A stretch of 64,000 nt of DNA from UBA1433 sp964581565 (GCA_964581565.1 CAZOOZ010000010.1:32803-96802); one strand, 5' to 3'. Positions 27,578 to 37,164 are shown, counted from the first letter of the stretch. Notes: generated from the letters alone by a model not told the origin. Numbers and translations: made by a program.

Positions 27578-27635
27578 TAATTGTATCGTCTTGCATCTAT
27601 AGGCTTCATGCCAAGAGCGAGAACAGGAGGTTAAA

Positions 27636-28226
27636 ATGAAAGAATTACTTAGAAACACCCGCAATCTCACCTTTTTGGGAGTTATGTTCGGGTTGACGCT
27701 TTTGTTTGTATTTGCAACGGTGATTCCATCGTTTTCTGCAAGCATGGCAATTGTTATGTTTTTGCCCACAATTTTAACGGGCATCATCAAAGGCCCTAAG
27801 GCCGGCTGGCTGATGGGCACTCTGGCAGGATTGCTGACTTTGCTTCGCGCATTGATTGCGCCGGCATCCGTATTAGATCCATTATTCATTAATCCATTGG
27901 TTTCAATTGTACCGAGAATGTTTATCGGTGTTGTTGCATACTGGATTTATGCGCTGATTACAAAAAAAGGAAACAAAATCGCCCGTGTGGCAATAGGAAG
28001 CGCAGCTGCCGGTGCTGCGGCAATGATCACCAACACAACACTGGTTATGAGCGCACTTTATATTTTTTATGCACAAAAAATCACTGAGTTGCTTGGAATG
28101 CAGTTTAAGGTGCTGCTTCTTGCAATTATTTCGTCAAGCGCAATTATTGAAGCAGTGAGCGGAGCCCTGCTAACGATGGCAGTTGTTACGATTTATTCGA
28201 GAGCAACAAAAAACAAAGCAGTTTAA
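27636..28226 (+). CDS. ECF transporter S component, probably for pantothenate
   Basis: 196 residues, about five to six membrane helices, the size and hydrophobic pattern of ECF-type S components. 'GIIKGPKAGWLMGTLAGLLTLLRALIAP' (about 49-76) resembles the substrate loop region of the family. It lies 38 bases before coaX (pantothenate kinase), so the likely vitamin is pantothenate; this is inferred from position, not from residues. S components need the shared EcfAA'T module, which is not in this window. ATG 27636 follows AGGAGGTTAAA. Confidence 0.78.
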   Translation: MKELLRNTRNLTFLGVMFGLTLLFVFATVIPSFSASMAIVMFLPTILTGIIKGPKAGWLMGTLAGLLTLLRALIAPASVLDPLFINPLVSIVPRMFIGVVAYWIYALITKKGNKIARVAIGSAAAGAAAMITNTTLVMSALYIFYAQKITELLGMQFKVLLLAIISSSAIIEAVSGALLTMAVVTIYSRATKNKAV

Positions 28227-28264
28227 AGATAATCTAATTTATCTATATTAAAACGGAGTTCATT

Positions 28265-29041
28265 ATGATATTTGTAATAGACATCGGAAACACAACCTGC
28301 AGGTTCGGTTTATTTGAAGGCAATGAAATCGTCTCTGTATGGAAGCTTATGACTACGCAGCAAAAAACAAGCGACGAATTATCTATCCTTATTACGGCAT
28401 GGTTTATGCAGAATGGATTTGATATACAAAAAGTAAAAGGCGTTGTTATTTCTTCCGTTGTTCCAAATGTCATGCATTCTTTTGTGAATGCGATTCATAA
28501 GACATTTGATATGTCGCCGCTTATCGTAAGAGCCGGTGTTAAAACAGGTGTATTTATTCAGGTAGACGATCCAAGAGAAGTCGGCGCAGACAGAATCGCG
28601 GATGTTGTCGCAGGTTACTACTTATACGGCGGGCCGTGCCTTGCGCTCGATTTCGGCACGGCGACAACATATAACCTGGCCAGTGCCGACGGTATCTTTT
28701 CAGCTGCTGTAACAGCGCCCGGCATTCAAATTTCTGCGGACGCACTGTGGTCAAAAGCGGCATTGCTTCCGCATATTGAAATAAAATGTCCGCCTTCCAT
28801 ACTGGCAAAAAATACAATTACAAGCATGCAGGCAGGTCTTGTCTACGGCCATGTCGGTCAGGTGGAATATATTGTCAATAAAATGAAAGAAGAAGCCGGT
28901 TGCCCGGATGCAAAAGTAATCGCCACGGGCGGATATGCAAAAATCATCCAGGAGCTCACGAAAGTCATTGATGTATATGATCCGCTTCTGACTTTAAAAG
29001 GAATGAAAATAATCTGGGACAAAAACAATGCAAGAAAATAA
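28265..29041 (+). CDS. coaX: Type III pantothenate kinase
   Basis: 258 residues, ASKHA fold of CoaX: phosphate 1 'DIGNT' (6-10), 'GVKTGVFIQVDDPREVGADRIAD' pantothenate-binding region (about 96-118), 'LDFGTATTYNL' (about 129-139) and 'VIATGGYAK'. Catalyses the first step of CoA synthesis and is not inhibited by CoA. ATG 28265 follows GGAGTTCATT. It overlaps dusB by 14 bases. Confidence 0.96.
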   Translation: MIFVIDIGNTTCRFGLFEGNEIVSVWKLMTTQQKTSDELSILITAWFMQNGFDIQKVKGVVISSVVPNVMHSFVNAIHKTFDMSPLIVRAGVKTGVFIQVDDPREVGADRIADVVAGYYLYGGPCLALDFGTATTYNLASADGIFSAAVTAPGIQISADALWSKAALLPHIEIKCPPSILAKNTITSMQAGLVYGHVGQVEYIVNKMKEEAGCPDAKVIATGGYAKIIQELTKVIDVYDPLLTLKGMKIIWDKNNARK

Positions 29042-30011
29042 ATTGTATGACTTGATGAAGGCAGACAATTATATAGCTCTCGCACCAATGGCAGGTATTA
29101 CAGACCTGCCATTTCGAATGATATGCAAAAAGTATGGCGCAAGCATTGTTTACAGTGAAATGATCAGTGCCAAAGCGCTGACTTATCATAATGAAAAAAG
29201 TATAAAAATGCTCTGCACAACAAGTGAAGAATCCCCGTGCATTGTTCAGCTTTTCGGCTCGGACGCAAAAGTTATTTCTTCGGCGGCAGGGCAATACATC
29301 AACGGCTCACTTTTTGCAGGCATTGACATCAACATGGGATGCCCGGTTCCCAAAGTGGTCAAAAGCGGAGAAGGAAGCGCGCTGATGCGCTCACCGCAGA
29401 CAGCATACAATATTATACGCGCTTTAAAAGATATAACTGCGTTACCTGTAAGTGTTAAAATACGATCAGGCTGGAATGAAAATGAAAAAAACGCCGTAGC
29501 GTTTTCTCTTTTTATGCAAAAGGCCGGCGCTGACATCATTATTGTTCATCCGAGAACAAGAGAACAATATTATTCGGGTGAAGCCGATCATAACATCACC
29601 CGAGAGATAAAACAATCCGTAAGCGTTCCCGTCATTGCCAGCGGAGACATTACAGATCCTTTTAAAGCCCAAGAAGTGCTTGATTACACTATGGCAGACG
29701 GCATCATGATCGGCCGCGGTGCGACAGGCAATCCCTGGATATTTTCTCAGATCCTTCAGTGCAGACAAGAAAGCGCTTATACGCGGCCGACCGCTTATGA
29801 AATAATTGATCAGATCCAGGAGCATATGCGGCTTGCATGCAAAGACACTTCCGAGCAGCATGCCATTGCAAGCATGCGAAAACATATCCTGTGGTATACC
29901 AAAGGCATGCCGAACTCGGCAAAAGTGAGAAATATGATTTCCACGGCTGAAAATCAGGATGAAGTGATGAAAATTTTAAATACAATGATTCTAAACAATG
30001 AAGAAGCATAA
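29028..30011 (+). CDS. dusB: tRNA-dihydrouridine synthase
   Basis: 327 residues: FMN-binding TIM barrel with 'APMAGITDLPFR' (about 18-29), 'IDINMGCPVPKVVKSGEGSALM' (about 101-122, catalytic Cys region) and 'DGIMIGRGATGNPW' (about 225-238). Reduces uridines in tRNA D-loops. It starts inside coaX (14-base overlap), the common clostridial coaX-dusB pairing. Confidence 0.95.
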   Translation: MQENKLYDLMKADNYIALAPMAGITDLPFRMICKKYGASIVYSEMISAKALTYHNEKSIKMLCTTSEESPCIVQLFGSDAKVISSAAGQYINGSLFAGIDINMGCPVPKVVKSGEGSALMRSPQTAYNIIRALKDITALPVSVKIRSGWNENEKNAVAFSLFMQKAGADIIIVHPRTREQYYSGEADHNITREIKQSVSVPVIASGDITDPFKAQEVLDYTMADGIMIGRGATGNPWIFSQILQCRQESAYTRPTAYEIIDQIQEHMRLACKDTSEQHAIASMRKHILWYTKGMPNSAKVRNMISTAENQDEVMKILNTMILNNEEA

Positions 30012-30045
30012 AAAATCCCGGAATTAATCCCGGGATTTTTTATTT
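30010..30045. terminator. Bidirectional terminator between dusB and thioesterase gene
   Basis: AAAAATCCCGG-aattaat-CCGGGATTTTT: perfect stem with A and T runs on the two sides; flanking genes are convergent. Confidence 0.92.
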
Positions 30046-30048
30046 ATT

Positions 30049-30423
30049 TTATTTTCCGAATTTTGTCGTATCGATGACAAAACGGTCGTGAGTGCCTTTT
30101 CCGATTAATTTTTCACCGTAATAGCTTTCGACATCAAACACTAATTTTTTTCTGTCGATTTCTTTTAGTGTGGCTTTTGTAAGTACGGTTCCGCCTACCG
30201 GTGTTGCTGCCAAGTGGTCTATGCAAACCCTTGTACCCACTGTTGTAAAATTTTGCGGAAGTGCTTCCTGCACCGCCTGGTAACTTGCCATTTCCATCAA
30301 AGTGATCATATAAGGCGTGGAAAGCACTTGTGCCGAACCACTGCCCATATGTGATGCTGTCATTTCCTGCGTTACAACTACCTCTGTCTCTTTGCTCATT
30401 CCAACTTTAATATCGAATTCCAT
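30049..30423 (-). CDS. Hotdog-fold thioesterase (fluoroacetyl-CoA thioesterase-like family)
   Basis: 124 residues from ATG 30423, with GAGGTGTGTT upstream; the start at 30435 is less well placed. Single hotdog domain with 'SGSAQVLSTPYMITLMEMAS' (about 28-47), 'TVGTRVCIDHLAATPVGGTV' (about 61-80) and 'FDVESYYGEKLIGKGTH', the pattern of the FlK-like thioesterase branch. Natural substrate probably a short acyl-CoA; the fluoroacetyl specificity of FlK itself should not be assumed. The gene lies downstream of ftsH and may be in its transcript (17-base gap). Confidence 0.82.
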   Translation of the reverse strand: MEFDIKVGMSKETEVVVTQEMTASHMGSGSAQVLSTPYMITLMEMASYQAVQEALPQNFTTVGTRVCIDHLAATPVGGTVLTKATLKEIDRKKLVFDVESYYGEKLIGKGTHDRFVIDTTKFGK

Positions 30424-30440
30424 AACACACCTCATGATTT

Positions 30441-32306
30441 TTATTTTTCATTATCTTTATTTTCTTGCTCTTCGCTTTCTTCTTTTTCATCTTTTGGCGG
30501 CTGATTGAAACCTTCAAAAATTTCTTTGAATTCTTTTCCCGTGAGCGTTTCTTTTTGCAGCAAAACTTCTGTGACACGCTCAAGAGCCGCCTTATTTTCC
30601 GTCAGAATTTGCTGTGCCCTGAGGAATGCATCTTCTATAATCTGTCTTACTTCCTTATCAATGGCTGCCGCCACTTCTTCACTGTAATTTCTGGCTCTTC
30701 CGAAATCTCTTCCGATAAAAACTTCCTGACTCCCCGTTCCAAATGTCATCGGTCCGAGCATATCGCTCATTCCGAATTCCATGACCATGCGTCGTGCGAG
30801 CTCTGTCGCGCGCTCTATATCGTTTGTAGCGCCTGTGCAGATATCGTCAAGCGCAACTTTTTCCGCTGCTCTTCCTCCCAGTAATCCCGCTATATTGTCA
30901 AGCAGTTTTTGCTTTGTCATATGAACCGAATCATTTTCTGGAAGCGATATCGTGTATCCGGCCGCCATTCCTCTCGGAATAATGGAAATTTCATGTACTT
31001 CATCGCAATTGGGAAGCACATCCATGACGATTGCATGCCCCACTTCATGGATAGCGGTGATTTGTTTATCTTCATCTGTGACAACACGGCTTTTCTTTTC
31101 AGGGCCTGCTATGATTCTCTTTTTCGCTTCTTCCATCTCATCGGCAGAAATAGCTTTTTTATTTCTTCTTGCCGCAAGCAAAGCCGCTTCGTTCACTAAG
31201 TTTTCCAAGTCAGCGCCCGTGAATCCGACTGTTCCTTTCGCAATAACGCTAAGGTCCACACTTTTATCCATAGGTTTATTTTTACTGTGTACTTTTAATA
31301 TCTCTTCTCTGCCTTTGATATCGGGTATACCGATGACGATCTGTCTATCGAACCTGCCCGGTCGCAGCAATGCCGGATCCAATACATCGGGGCGGTTTGT
31401 TGCCGCAACGACGATGATGTTTTCACTGATACCAAAGCCATCCATTTCAACCAGCAGCTGATTGAGAGTTTGTTCCCGCTCATCGTGTCCGCCGCCAAGA
31501 CCTGTGCCTCTTTGACGGCCGACCGCATCTATTTCATCGATAAAAACGATACACGGAGAATTCTTTTTCGCGTTTTCAAACAGATCACGAACACGTGATG
31601 CGCCGACCCCGACAAACATTTCAACAAATTCGGAACCGCTTACCGTGAAAAACGGCACATCGGCTTCTCCGGCAACGGCCCTTGCAAGCAATGTTTTACC
31701 TGTTCCCGGAGGGCCCACCATGAGCACACCTTTGGGGATCTTTGCCCCGAGGTTAATATATTTTGCAGGATGCTTCAGAAAATCGACAATTTCGGCCATT
31801 TCCTCTTTTTCTTCATCTGCACCTGCCACGTCTTTGAATGTTACTTTTTTATTATTTGCCGGGTTAAACATTCGCGCACTGCTCTTGCCGAAGTTCATGA
31901 CCCTGCCTCCGCCGGAGGACTGCTGATTTAAGATAAAGAAAACAAAAATAACTGTCCCAATCATCAGTACCAGCGGCAGCACCGTGCTTATCCATGTATT
32001 ATCCGATGGAATGACATAATCCACCTTCACTCCGCCCGGCTCAATATAGTTTAAAATAACATCGTCAAATGCATAATAAGGAATATAGGCCATCACCGTA
32101 TCGCCGTTTTTAAGCTCCAGCGTTGCCGTATATTTCCCTTTATCTATAGTTACCGAAGTAACATTGTCAGCTTCCAGATTTTGTATGGCTTGACTGTATG
32201 ATATAACAGAAGCATTGTTTCTTGTTGTATTTATCATTGTCAGAAGAAACATAATCCCCGCGATGATAAATAAATAAAACATTAATACTTTAAAATTCTT
32301 TTTCAT
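30441..32306 (-). CDS. ftsH: ATP-dependent zinc metalloprotease FtsH
   Basis: 621 residues. Two N-terminal membrane helices (about 5-27 and 107-127) flank an extracytoplasmic domain. AAA+ domain: Walker A 'GPPGTGKT' (about 198-205), 'GASRVRDLFENAKKN', SRH 'AATNRPDVLDPALLRPGRFDR'. Zinc protease 'HEVGH' (about 422-426); the usual third residue Ala is Val. Acidic tail rich in Glu/Lys. Degrades unneeded membrane and regulatory proteins and matters in sporulation of Firmicutes. ATG 32306 follows TAGGAAAC. Conserved order tilS-hpt-ftsH. Confidence 0.97.
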   Translation of the reverse strand: MKKNFKVLMFYLFIIAGIMFLLTMINTTRNNASVISYSQAIQNLEADNVTSVTIDKGKYTATLELKNGDTVMAYIPYYAFDDVILNYIEPGGVKVDYVIPSDNTWISTVLPLVLMIGTVIFVFFILNQQSSGGGRVMNFGKSSARMFNPANNKKVTFKDVAGADEEKEEMAEIVDFLKHPAKYINLGAKIPKGVLMVGPPGTGKTLLARAVAGEADVPFFTVSGSEFVEMFVGVGASRVRDLFENAKKNSPCIVFIDEIDAVGRQRGTGLGGGHDEREQTLNQLLVEMDGFGISENIIVVAATNRPDVLDPALLRPGRFDRQIVIGIPDIKGREEILKVHSKNKPMDKSVDLSVIAKGTVGFTGADLENLVNEAALLAARRNKKAISADEMEEAKKRIIAGPEKKSRVVTDEDKQITAIHEVGHAIVMDVLPNCDEVHEISIIPRGMAAGYTISLPENDSVHMTKQKLLDNIAGLLGGRAAEKVALDDICTGATNDIERATELARRMVMEFGMSDMLGPMTFGTGSQEVFIGRDFGRARNYSEEVAAAIDKEVRQIIEDAFLRAQQILTENKAALERVTEVLLQKETLTGKEFKEIFEGFNQPPKDEKEESEEQENKDNEK

Positions 32307-32335
32307 GTTTCCTACCTATTCTAAATAGTTAAAGC

Positions 32336-32887
32336 TTACTTTTCGTAAACGCATTTTTTGAGTATGCCCACATAAGGCAGATCTCTATACCTATTGGCAT
32401 AATCCAGTCCGTATCCTATAACAAACTCGTTTGGTATGTCAAAACCTTTATAGTCAATTTTAATATCGTCTTGCGGTGCCCTTACATCCAATTTATTCAA
32501 AAAAACACATAGCTTGATACTTTTGGGTTCGTATTCTTTAAGTTTTTCAAGCAGACTCCGCAGAGTCACACAGGTATCGGCGATATCTTCAACGACAATG
32601 ATGTCTCTGTCTTTCAAGCTGATACTGGCATCTTTCAATATTTCTACAGAGCCTTTTGATGTCGTTTTGTCGCCATAGGAACTTGCCTGCATAAAATCTA
32701 TTTCAACATCTGTTGCCATCTGCCTCATCAGATCCGTTAAAAAGACAACGGCGCCGTTTAATATGCAAAGCAACACGGGAACCGTGTTTTTATAATCGTT
32801 GTCAATTTGCCCGGCAATACATTTAACTTTATCATCTATCTCTTCTTTGGTCAATAAAATTCTTTCTACATCTTTGTGCATGTGCAT
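32336..32887 (-). CDS. hpt: Hypoxanthine phosphoribosyltransferase
   Basis: 183 residues, type I phosphoribosyltransferase: PRPP loop 'DIIVVEDIADTCVTLRSL' (about 94-111), 'SSYGDKTTSKG' flexible loop (about 68-78) and 'FVIGYGLDYANRYRDLPYVGIL' C-terminal hood (about 156-177). Salvages hypoxanthine/guanine. The loop 'EDIADTCVTL' differs from the usual EDI(I/V)DTG(L/V)TL at two small-residue positions. ATG 32887 lies inside tilS with GGAG 8 bases ahead, giving a 22-base overlap. Confidence 0.95.
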   Translation of the reverse strand: MHMHKDVERILLTKEEIDDKVKCIAGQIDNDYKNTVPVLLCILNGAVVFLTDLMRQMATDVEIDFMQASSYGDKTTSKGSVEILKDASISLKDRDIIVVEDIADTCVTLRSLLEKLKEYEPKSIKLCVFLNKLDVRAPQDDIKIDYKGFDIPNEFVIGYGLDYANRYRDLPYVGILKKCVYEK

Positions 32888-34290
32888 TCTATAAACTCCA
32901 AGTCGCTTGCTGTGATTTTTGCTATATTCTTTGTTTGGCTGTCTACTTTGTATCTGTCATCTAGCGCATAACCGATAATCCAAATGATGTTTTGCTCATC
33001 ACATAGCAGACATATCTCATCTCTTTTTTCCTTCGGTATTTTATTGTTTATAAAATATTTTTTTACACTCATGCTGCCTTTCATATTCAGCGGGCGAAAT
33101 GTATCCGAAGGCAATCTGCCTCTTATAAAAAGATTGCCATTTATTTTATCATAATCAATATACTTTTCAAACATACAATGCGCTTTTTTTTCAAATATTT
33201 CAGATTTCTGAATGCAAATTTTTATTTTTAGAGCTTTTATTATAGTCTGTCCCATACGCTTGACGGGATAAAGAGCATGGACCGGCACATAGGATGCTTC
33301 CTTTTTACCGCAGCTTATGATCAGATAATCATATTTCCGCTTTGCTCGGATACCGCCCGGCAAATCCAAGCTCCATATAGTATTTGTGCAGGGCATAGAC
33401 AAAATACTGTCTATATGTTTTTTTTCTATATTTTCAATATATCCAAGCTGCTTAAACATGCCCCGTAAGACATAAGGCTTTAAATATTCTTCCGCTTCAT
33501 TGAATAACCGTATTTTTATACGTATCTCATCATTTGAAAACTCAAATTCTTTTTCATATCGTTTTAATTTTTCAGTAATGCTATTTTTTATTTTTTTTGC
33601 CTGAATGCTGAGGCGATACAACAAATCCTTAAAATTTGGCTGTGCTTGCACAAAAGCCGGCAAAATAATATTTCTTATCTGATTTCTGAAATACTCGTTT
33701 TCTTCGTTTGTGACATCAATGCAATAGGATATATTATTTTTTGCAAGATACTTTAAAATCTCATCCTTTCCTACCGATAACATCGGACGGATGATACCGT
33801 CGGGGCGGCTGAACTCTATTCCGCAAAGTCCGTCAATACCGGTGCCGCGCATGACACGCATCAGCACTGTTTCGATATGATCGTCATAATGGTGCGCCGT
33901 TGCAATTTTATCGGCTTTAAGCTCTTTACTTAATTTCAAAAGCTCTTTGTATCGAATATTTCTTCCGGCCTGCTCCACTGAAAGCCTGTTTTCTGACGCA
34001 TACTGCATGACGGGAATTTTTTTAACAAAGCATTTCACGCCAAAGCTACCGCACATGCAAATACAAAAGCGTTCATCCCGATCTGCTTCTTCGCCCCGAA
34101 GCATGTGGTTTAGGTGCATAGCATATAAAGTATAGCCGAGCATGTTACTCAGTTTTTTGAGCACAATTAAAAGAGCCGTAGAATCGGCGCCTCCGGAGAG
34201 TGCCAACAATACGGTTTGATTTTCTGATAGCAGCTGATATTTTTGTATTGTGTTTAATATTTTTCTCTCAAATGAATTCAACGGCTCCAT
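32866..34290 (-). CDS. tilS: tRNA(Ile)-lysidine synthetase
   Basis: 474 residues. N-type ATP pyrophosphatase loop 'SGGADS' (about 31-36), 'LNHMLRGEEADRDE' and 'HHYDDHIETVLMRVMRGTG' (family-defining) in the catalytic domain; C-terminal TilS domain 'GRLPSDTFRPLNMKGSMSVKKYFINNKIPKEKR' split by short linkers. Makes lysidine at C34 of tRNA-Ile(CAU), essential for AUA decoding. Overlaps hpt by 22 bases, as in many Firmicutes. Confidence 0.95.
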   Translation of the reverse strand: MEPLNSFERKILNTIQKYQLLSENQTVLLALSGGADSTALLIVLKKLSNMLGYTLYAMHLNHMLRGEEADRDERFCICMCGSFGVKCFVKKIPVMQYASENRLSVEQAGRNIRYKELLKLSKELKADKIATAHHYDDHIETVLMRVMRGTGIDGLCGIEFSRPDGIIRPMLSVGKDEILKYLAKNNISYCIDVTNEENEYFRNQIRNIILPAFVQAQPNFKDLLYRLSIQAKKIKNSITEKLKRYEKEFEFSNDEIRIKIRLFNEAEEYLKPYVLRGMFKQLGYIENIEKKHIDSILSMPCTNTIWSLDLPGGIRAKRKYDYLIISCGKKEASYVPVHALYPVKRMGQTIIKALKIKICIQKSEIFEKKAHCMFEKYIDYDKINGNLFIRGRLPSDTFRPLNMKGSMSVKKYFINNKIPKEKRDEICLLCDEQNIIWIIGYALDDRYKVDSQTKNIAKITASDLEFIECTCTKM

Positions 34291-34356
34291 AGATAATATT
34301 ATATCGCATACAGGCCTGTTTTACAAATGTTTTAAAATGCCAAACAATGGTTGACT

Positions 34357-36645
34357 CTACAACCTTTCCCACACTTTTGCAACCATAACGGTGATATCGT
34401 CTATTTTTTCATCATGTGTCATTTTCTTGAATTCTTCAAAAATGTTATCCGCGATCATCTGGGGGCTTCTGCCCGATGTCTTTTTGATCAGATCTTTAAG
34501 TTCTTTGTCTTCAAACGCGGATGCAAATCCGTCTGAAAACATATAAATATAACTATTGGGCACCACGTTTCGATATGCCGTTTTTATATTGGGTTTGTCC
34601 AGAATACCGATTGGTGTTGTATCAAACTCGATTTTTTCTATTCCCTTTTCACTCTTGATATAGGTTGCGCAGGCCCCCGCTTTGATGATAACCGCATCCG
34701 ACGTATATTCGTCAAACAGCAATGCATCGAGCGTGGAGAAAATTTCTTTATCATCCTCGGTATCCATCACTCCGTTTGCCATGTGCACGGCTGTTTTGAT
34801 ATCTATCCCGCTGCCGAGCAGATCCTCGATAATATCAAGCAGCCTGCCGCTGTAATTCTGTGCGTCTCTGCCACTGCCCATTCCGTCGGCAATGGCGGCA
34901 AGCACAAGGCCTTTATCTATATCCGCAACCGTGCTGCTGTCTCCCGAATAATCGGAATACTTCTTCGCCGCCTTTTTTTGCGCTACCGAAAGGCGCATGA
35001 TGGGAGCTTCCACAAACACACACACACATCCCTGCTCTGTTCTGTGTTCCGAATCAAAATCAACCTTTACGCCGACGGAATTGTAAATACAGTCCGACAT
35101 CATACAACGCACCTGACGCGAGATATTGCTTTGCATCATGCTGATAAATACCCGCATGATTCCCCGCCGATCGCTGAACACAAACACGGATCCACAGTCT
35201 ATATTTTGTCTTTTAAGAGAAGAAAGAATACTTTTTTCCTCTTCTTCATGCTTGACGATACCATTTTGCAGGATATCGAATATCTCCTCACTGAGCTCTA
35301 TCAAGCTCTGTTGTTTTGTGAGAAAATACTCCCTTTGTCGTTCAAGCTGTTTTTGTCTGTCTTTTTGTTCGAGTGAGCTTTTAATGAGATAATTGATGGA
35401 AAGCCTCATAAGCTCCGGCTTACTGCAGCTTTTAATAAACTCCGTTCGCTCCATTGCTTTTTCGTTGCCGTATTTTTTGAGACTGTCGATGAACATCATC
35501 ATCGTATTCTCGGAATTTACCGTCCAGCAGTTATTATACGCCTGACAAGAAGAACAAACGTCTTTGACGATATAGCCTAAAATGGCTTTGTTTCTATCGG
35601 ACGATTTCCGCCTGCCGGTTTTTATATACAGCGCGTTTTGCGCCGCACGCTGTTTTTGCATTTGATGCTTGATATATATATTGAATGCTTCTCTGCCTTT
35701 TTCCCTTTTCTGTGTTTCTGCATGCTCTATTCTGTCTTCTTTTTTATAGATAGGCAGCGCAATAAATAACACGCCTGCGGCCAGCGCCTCTTTAATAAAT
35801 AAAAACAGACCCGAAAATCCGTTTATGTAGCCGAATATAACGAGCATCCCCAGAATAAAAGACAAAGCCGCTACCGTTTTATTCATCTTGATACCCACGC
35901 AGGCCAGCAGTGCCCCAAACGTGTAGACCGCCATGATCGACATATCGGCCGCTTGGGCAAGCACCAAAGACAGCGAAGTGAGCACGGCAACGGGCAGCGC
36001 CGCCTTGATCCCTTCAAAATGCACCGAAAGCAAAATAGCGAAAATAGCAAACATGACCATTATATTGTAATTATAAAAAACAAGCCCATTCATCGCTGTT
36101 ATAACTACGATCAATATGATACTGATGCAGATGATTTCCTCATCCCCGAAAACCTGCCTTTGCCTGTAGGTGCGAAGCGCATCGATGCCGATACTAAACA
36201 CATAATACATGCAAAAAGCAGAGACCGCTTCCGCACCGTACAATATGATATCTATTGTCGAGCCCGACATTGCCAAAAATACTGCAACGGATGCCGCCGC
36301 TGTGCAAACAAATGCAATAATGGCTCTGTGCAATTTTTTTGCCGTAAAAATATTGGCATACTTTACTACATACAAAAGTGCAAGCACGATCGCTGCGCGA
36401 ATGCTCAAGCTGACATCTCCCAGGCTCAGCGTGCCTATCAGTGCAAAAACAGGCGTTATTTTCTGCGAAGTATCGAGTACGGCAAAGGCCAAAAATCCGA
36501 ATACAAAAGGCGATATTTCTCCAAGCACCATGCTTCGGCCGACAACAAACGAAAACACTGCATAGATTATGTAAGCTTTGAAGCCTAAATTTTTTATTTT
36601 TTCTCTTATATTAAGCTTGTCCTTCACCTCTGTTACTGATTGCAT
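34357..36645 (-). CDS. spoIIE: Stage II sporulation protein E (membrane PP2C phosphatase)
   Basis: 762 residues from ATG 36645, chosen over TTG 36660 because AAGGGG is then 5 bases upstream. About ten membrane helices (to residue ~310), a linker rich in Lys/Glu/Gln with coiled-coil character and a Cys pair-rich patch ('CSSCQAYNNCW', about 375-385), then a PP2C domain (about 560-760) with 'IADGMGSG' and 'DDITVMV'. SpoIIE dephosphorylates SpoIIAA to release sigma-F in the forespore and interacts with FtsZ. Its presence indicates an intact endospore programme. Confidence 0.95.
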   Translation of the reverse strand: MQSVTEVKDKLNIREKIKNLGFKAYIIYAVFSFVVGRSMVLGEISPFVFGFLAFAVLDTSQKITPVFALIGTLSLGDVSLSIRAAIVLALLYVVKYANIFTAKKLHRAIIAFVCTAAASVAVFLAMSGSTIDIILYGAEAVSAFCMYYVFSIGIDALRTYRQRQVFGDEEIICISIILIVVITAMNGLVFYNYNIMVMFAIFAILLSVHFEGIKAALPVAVLTSLSLVLAQAADMSIMAVYTFGALLACVGIKMNKTVAALSFILGMLVIFGYINGFSGLFLFIKEALAAGVLFIALPIYKKEDRIEHAETQKREKGREAFNIYIKHQMQKQRAAQNALYIKTGRRKSSDRNKAILGYIVKDVCSSCQAYNNCWTVNSENTMMMFIDSLKKYGNEKAMERTEFIKSCSKPELMRLSINYLIKSSLEQKDRQKQLERQREYFLTKQQSLIELSEEIFDILQNGIVKHEEEEKSILSSLKRQNIDCGSVFVFSDRRGIMRVFISMMQSNISRQVRCMMSDCIYNSVGVKVDFDSEHRTEQGCVCVFVEAPIMRLSVAQKKAAKKYSDYSGDSSTVADIDKGLVLAAIADGMGSGRDAQNYSGRLLDIIEDLLGSGIDIKTAVHMANGVMDTEDDKEIFSTLDALLFDEYTSDAVIIKAGACATYIKSEKGIEKIEFDTTPIGILDKPNIKTAYRNVVPNSYIYMFSDGFASAFEDKELKDLIKKTSGRSPQMIADNIFEEFKKMTHDEKIDDITVMVAKVWERL

Positions 36646-36711
36646 GCGATCCCCTTTCAAACCATTGAGCAGTTTATTTTCTTTTTTGAATTATCTTGAA
36701 TCGATTTTTTT

Positions 36712-36744
36712 ATTATACCGTTCACCGTATAAAAATTATGTCAG
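36712..36744 (-). promoter_or_regulatory. spoIIE promoter with a 21-bp spacer
   Basis: Minus-strand TATAAT (36712-36717) with CTGACA (36739-36744) exactly 21 bp upstream. The Spo0A-activated spoIIE promoter of Bacillus has the same unusually long spacing, with Spo0A boxes near -35. TGTCAGA on the plus strand (36739-36745) matches 5 of 7 bases of the Spo0A box TGTCGAA. Function is inferred. Confidence 0.55.
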
Positions 36745-36798
36745 ATAAGCAATTTCCGTCTTTGAAGAAAAGTGTGGTCCATATTATTATTTCAGACA

Positions 36799-36838
36799 AA
36801 CAAAAAAACTCCCGTTTGCTTTAAACAAGAGTTTTTAT
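36799..36838 (-). terminator. Terminator of the SRP RNA transcript
   Basis: Minus-strand AAACTCTTGTTT-aaagc-AAACGGGAGTTTTTTT: stem with G-T pairs followed by T7, 18 bases after the end of the SRP RNA and before the spoIIE promoter. Confidence 0.85.
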
Positions 36839-36855
36839 CCGTTTTTTTATAATAA

Positions 36856-37125
36856 GCCGTACACCCTTCCTCGACAGCTGACGAACAGTGAGAGTATACC
36901 ATCAACTCACATTAGGTCATTCCGCGGCACATACATATTATCGGCGTACCGCTGCTTCCTTCCAGACCTGACGGGGTTGACCGAATAGTATTGCACAGAG
37001 CCCAATGATCAACGCCTCAAAATATATTCTCTTAAACCGACCGTCAGACTACCTCAGGCGGGCATCTGCCCTGCTGTAGCGGATTGCAGGTTACAAGGCA
37101 CCGCTAACTCCCCGCATAGTACGGC
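36856..37125 (-). ncRNA. ffs: Signal recognition particle RNA, large Bacillus/Clostridium type
   Basis: About 270 bases. The conserved apical SRP loop reads GTCAGGTCTGGAAGGAAGCA on the minus strand (around 36950-36980). The 5' part carries the Alu-domain features GGGGAGTTAGCGGTGCC and TGTAACCTGCAATCCGCT, as in the 270-nt scRNA of B. subtilis. The ends pair (GCCGTAC at 37125 with GTACGGC at 36856). It binds Ffh and guides co-translational membrane insertion. The gene sits between spoIIE and an unknown minus-strand gene. Confidence 0.97.
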
Positions 37126-37164
37126 ACAACACACTCTAACATATTTGACTTTAGATTTCAAGCT

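Noticed and set aside
27578..27635. Riboswitch in the leader of the ECF S component
   Set aside because: Only about 50 bases, no match to known vitamin aptamers and no terminator.
35953..36588. 211-codon plus-strand frame antisense to spoIIE
   Set aside because: Composition (Asn/His/Arg/Tyr-rich) is that of a reverse-strand shadow; no start signals.
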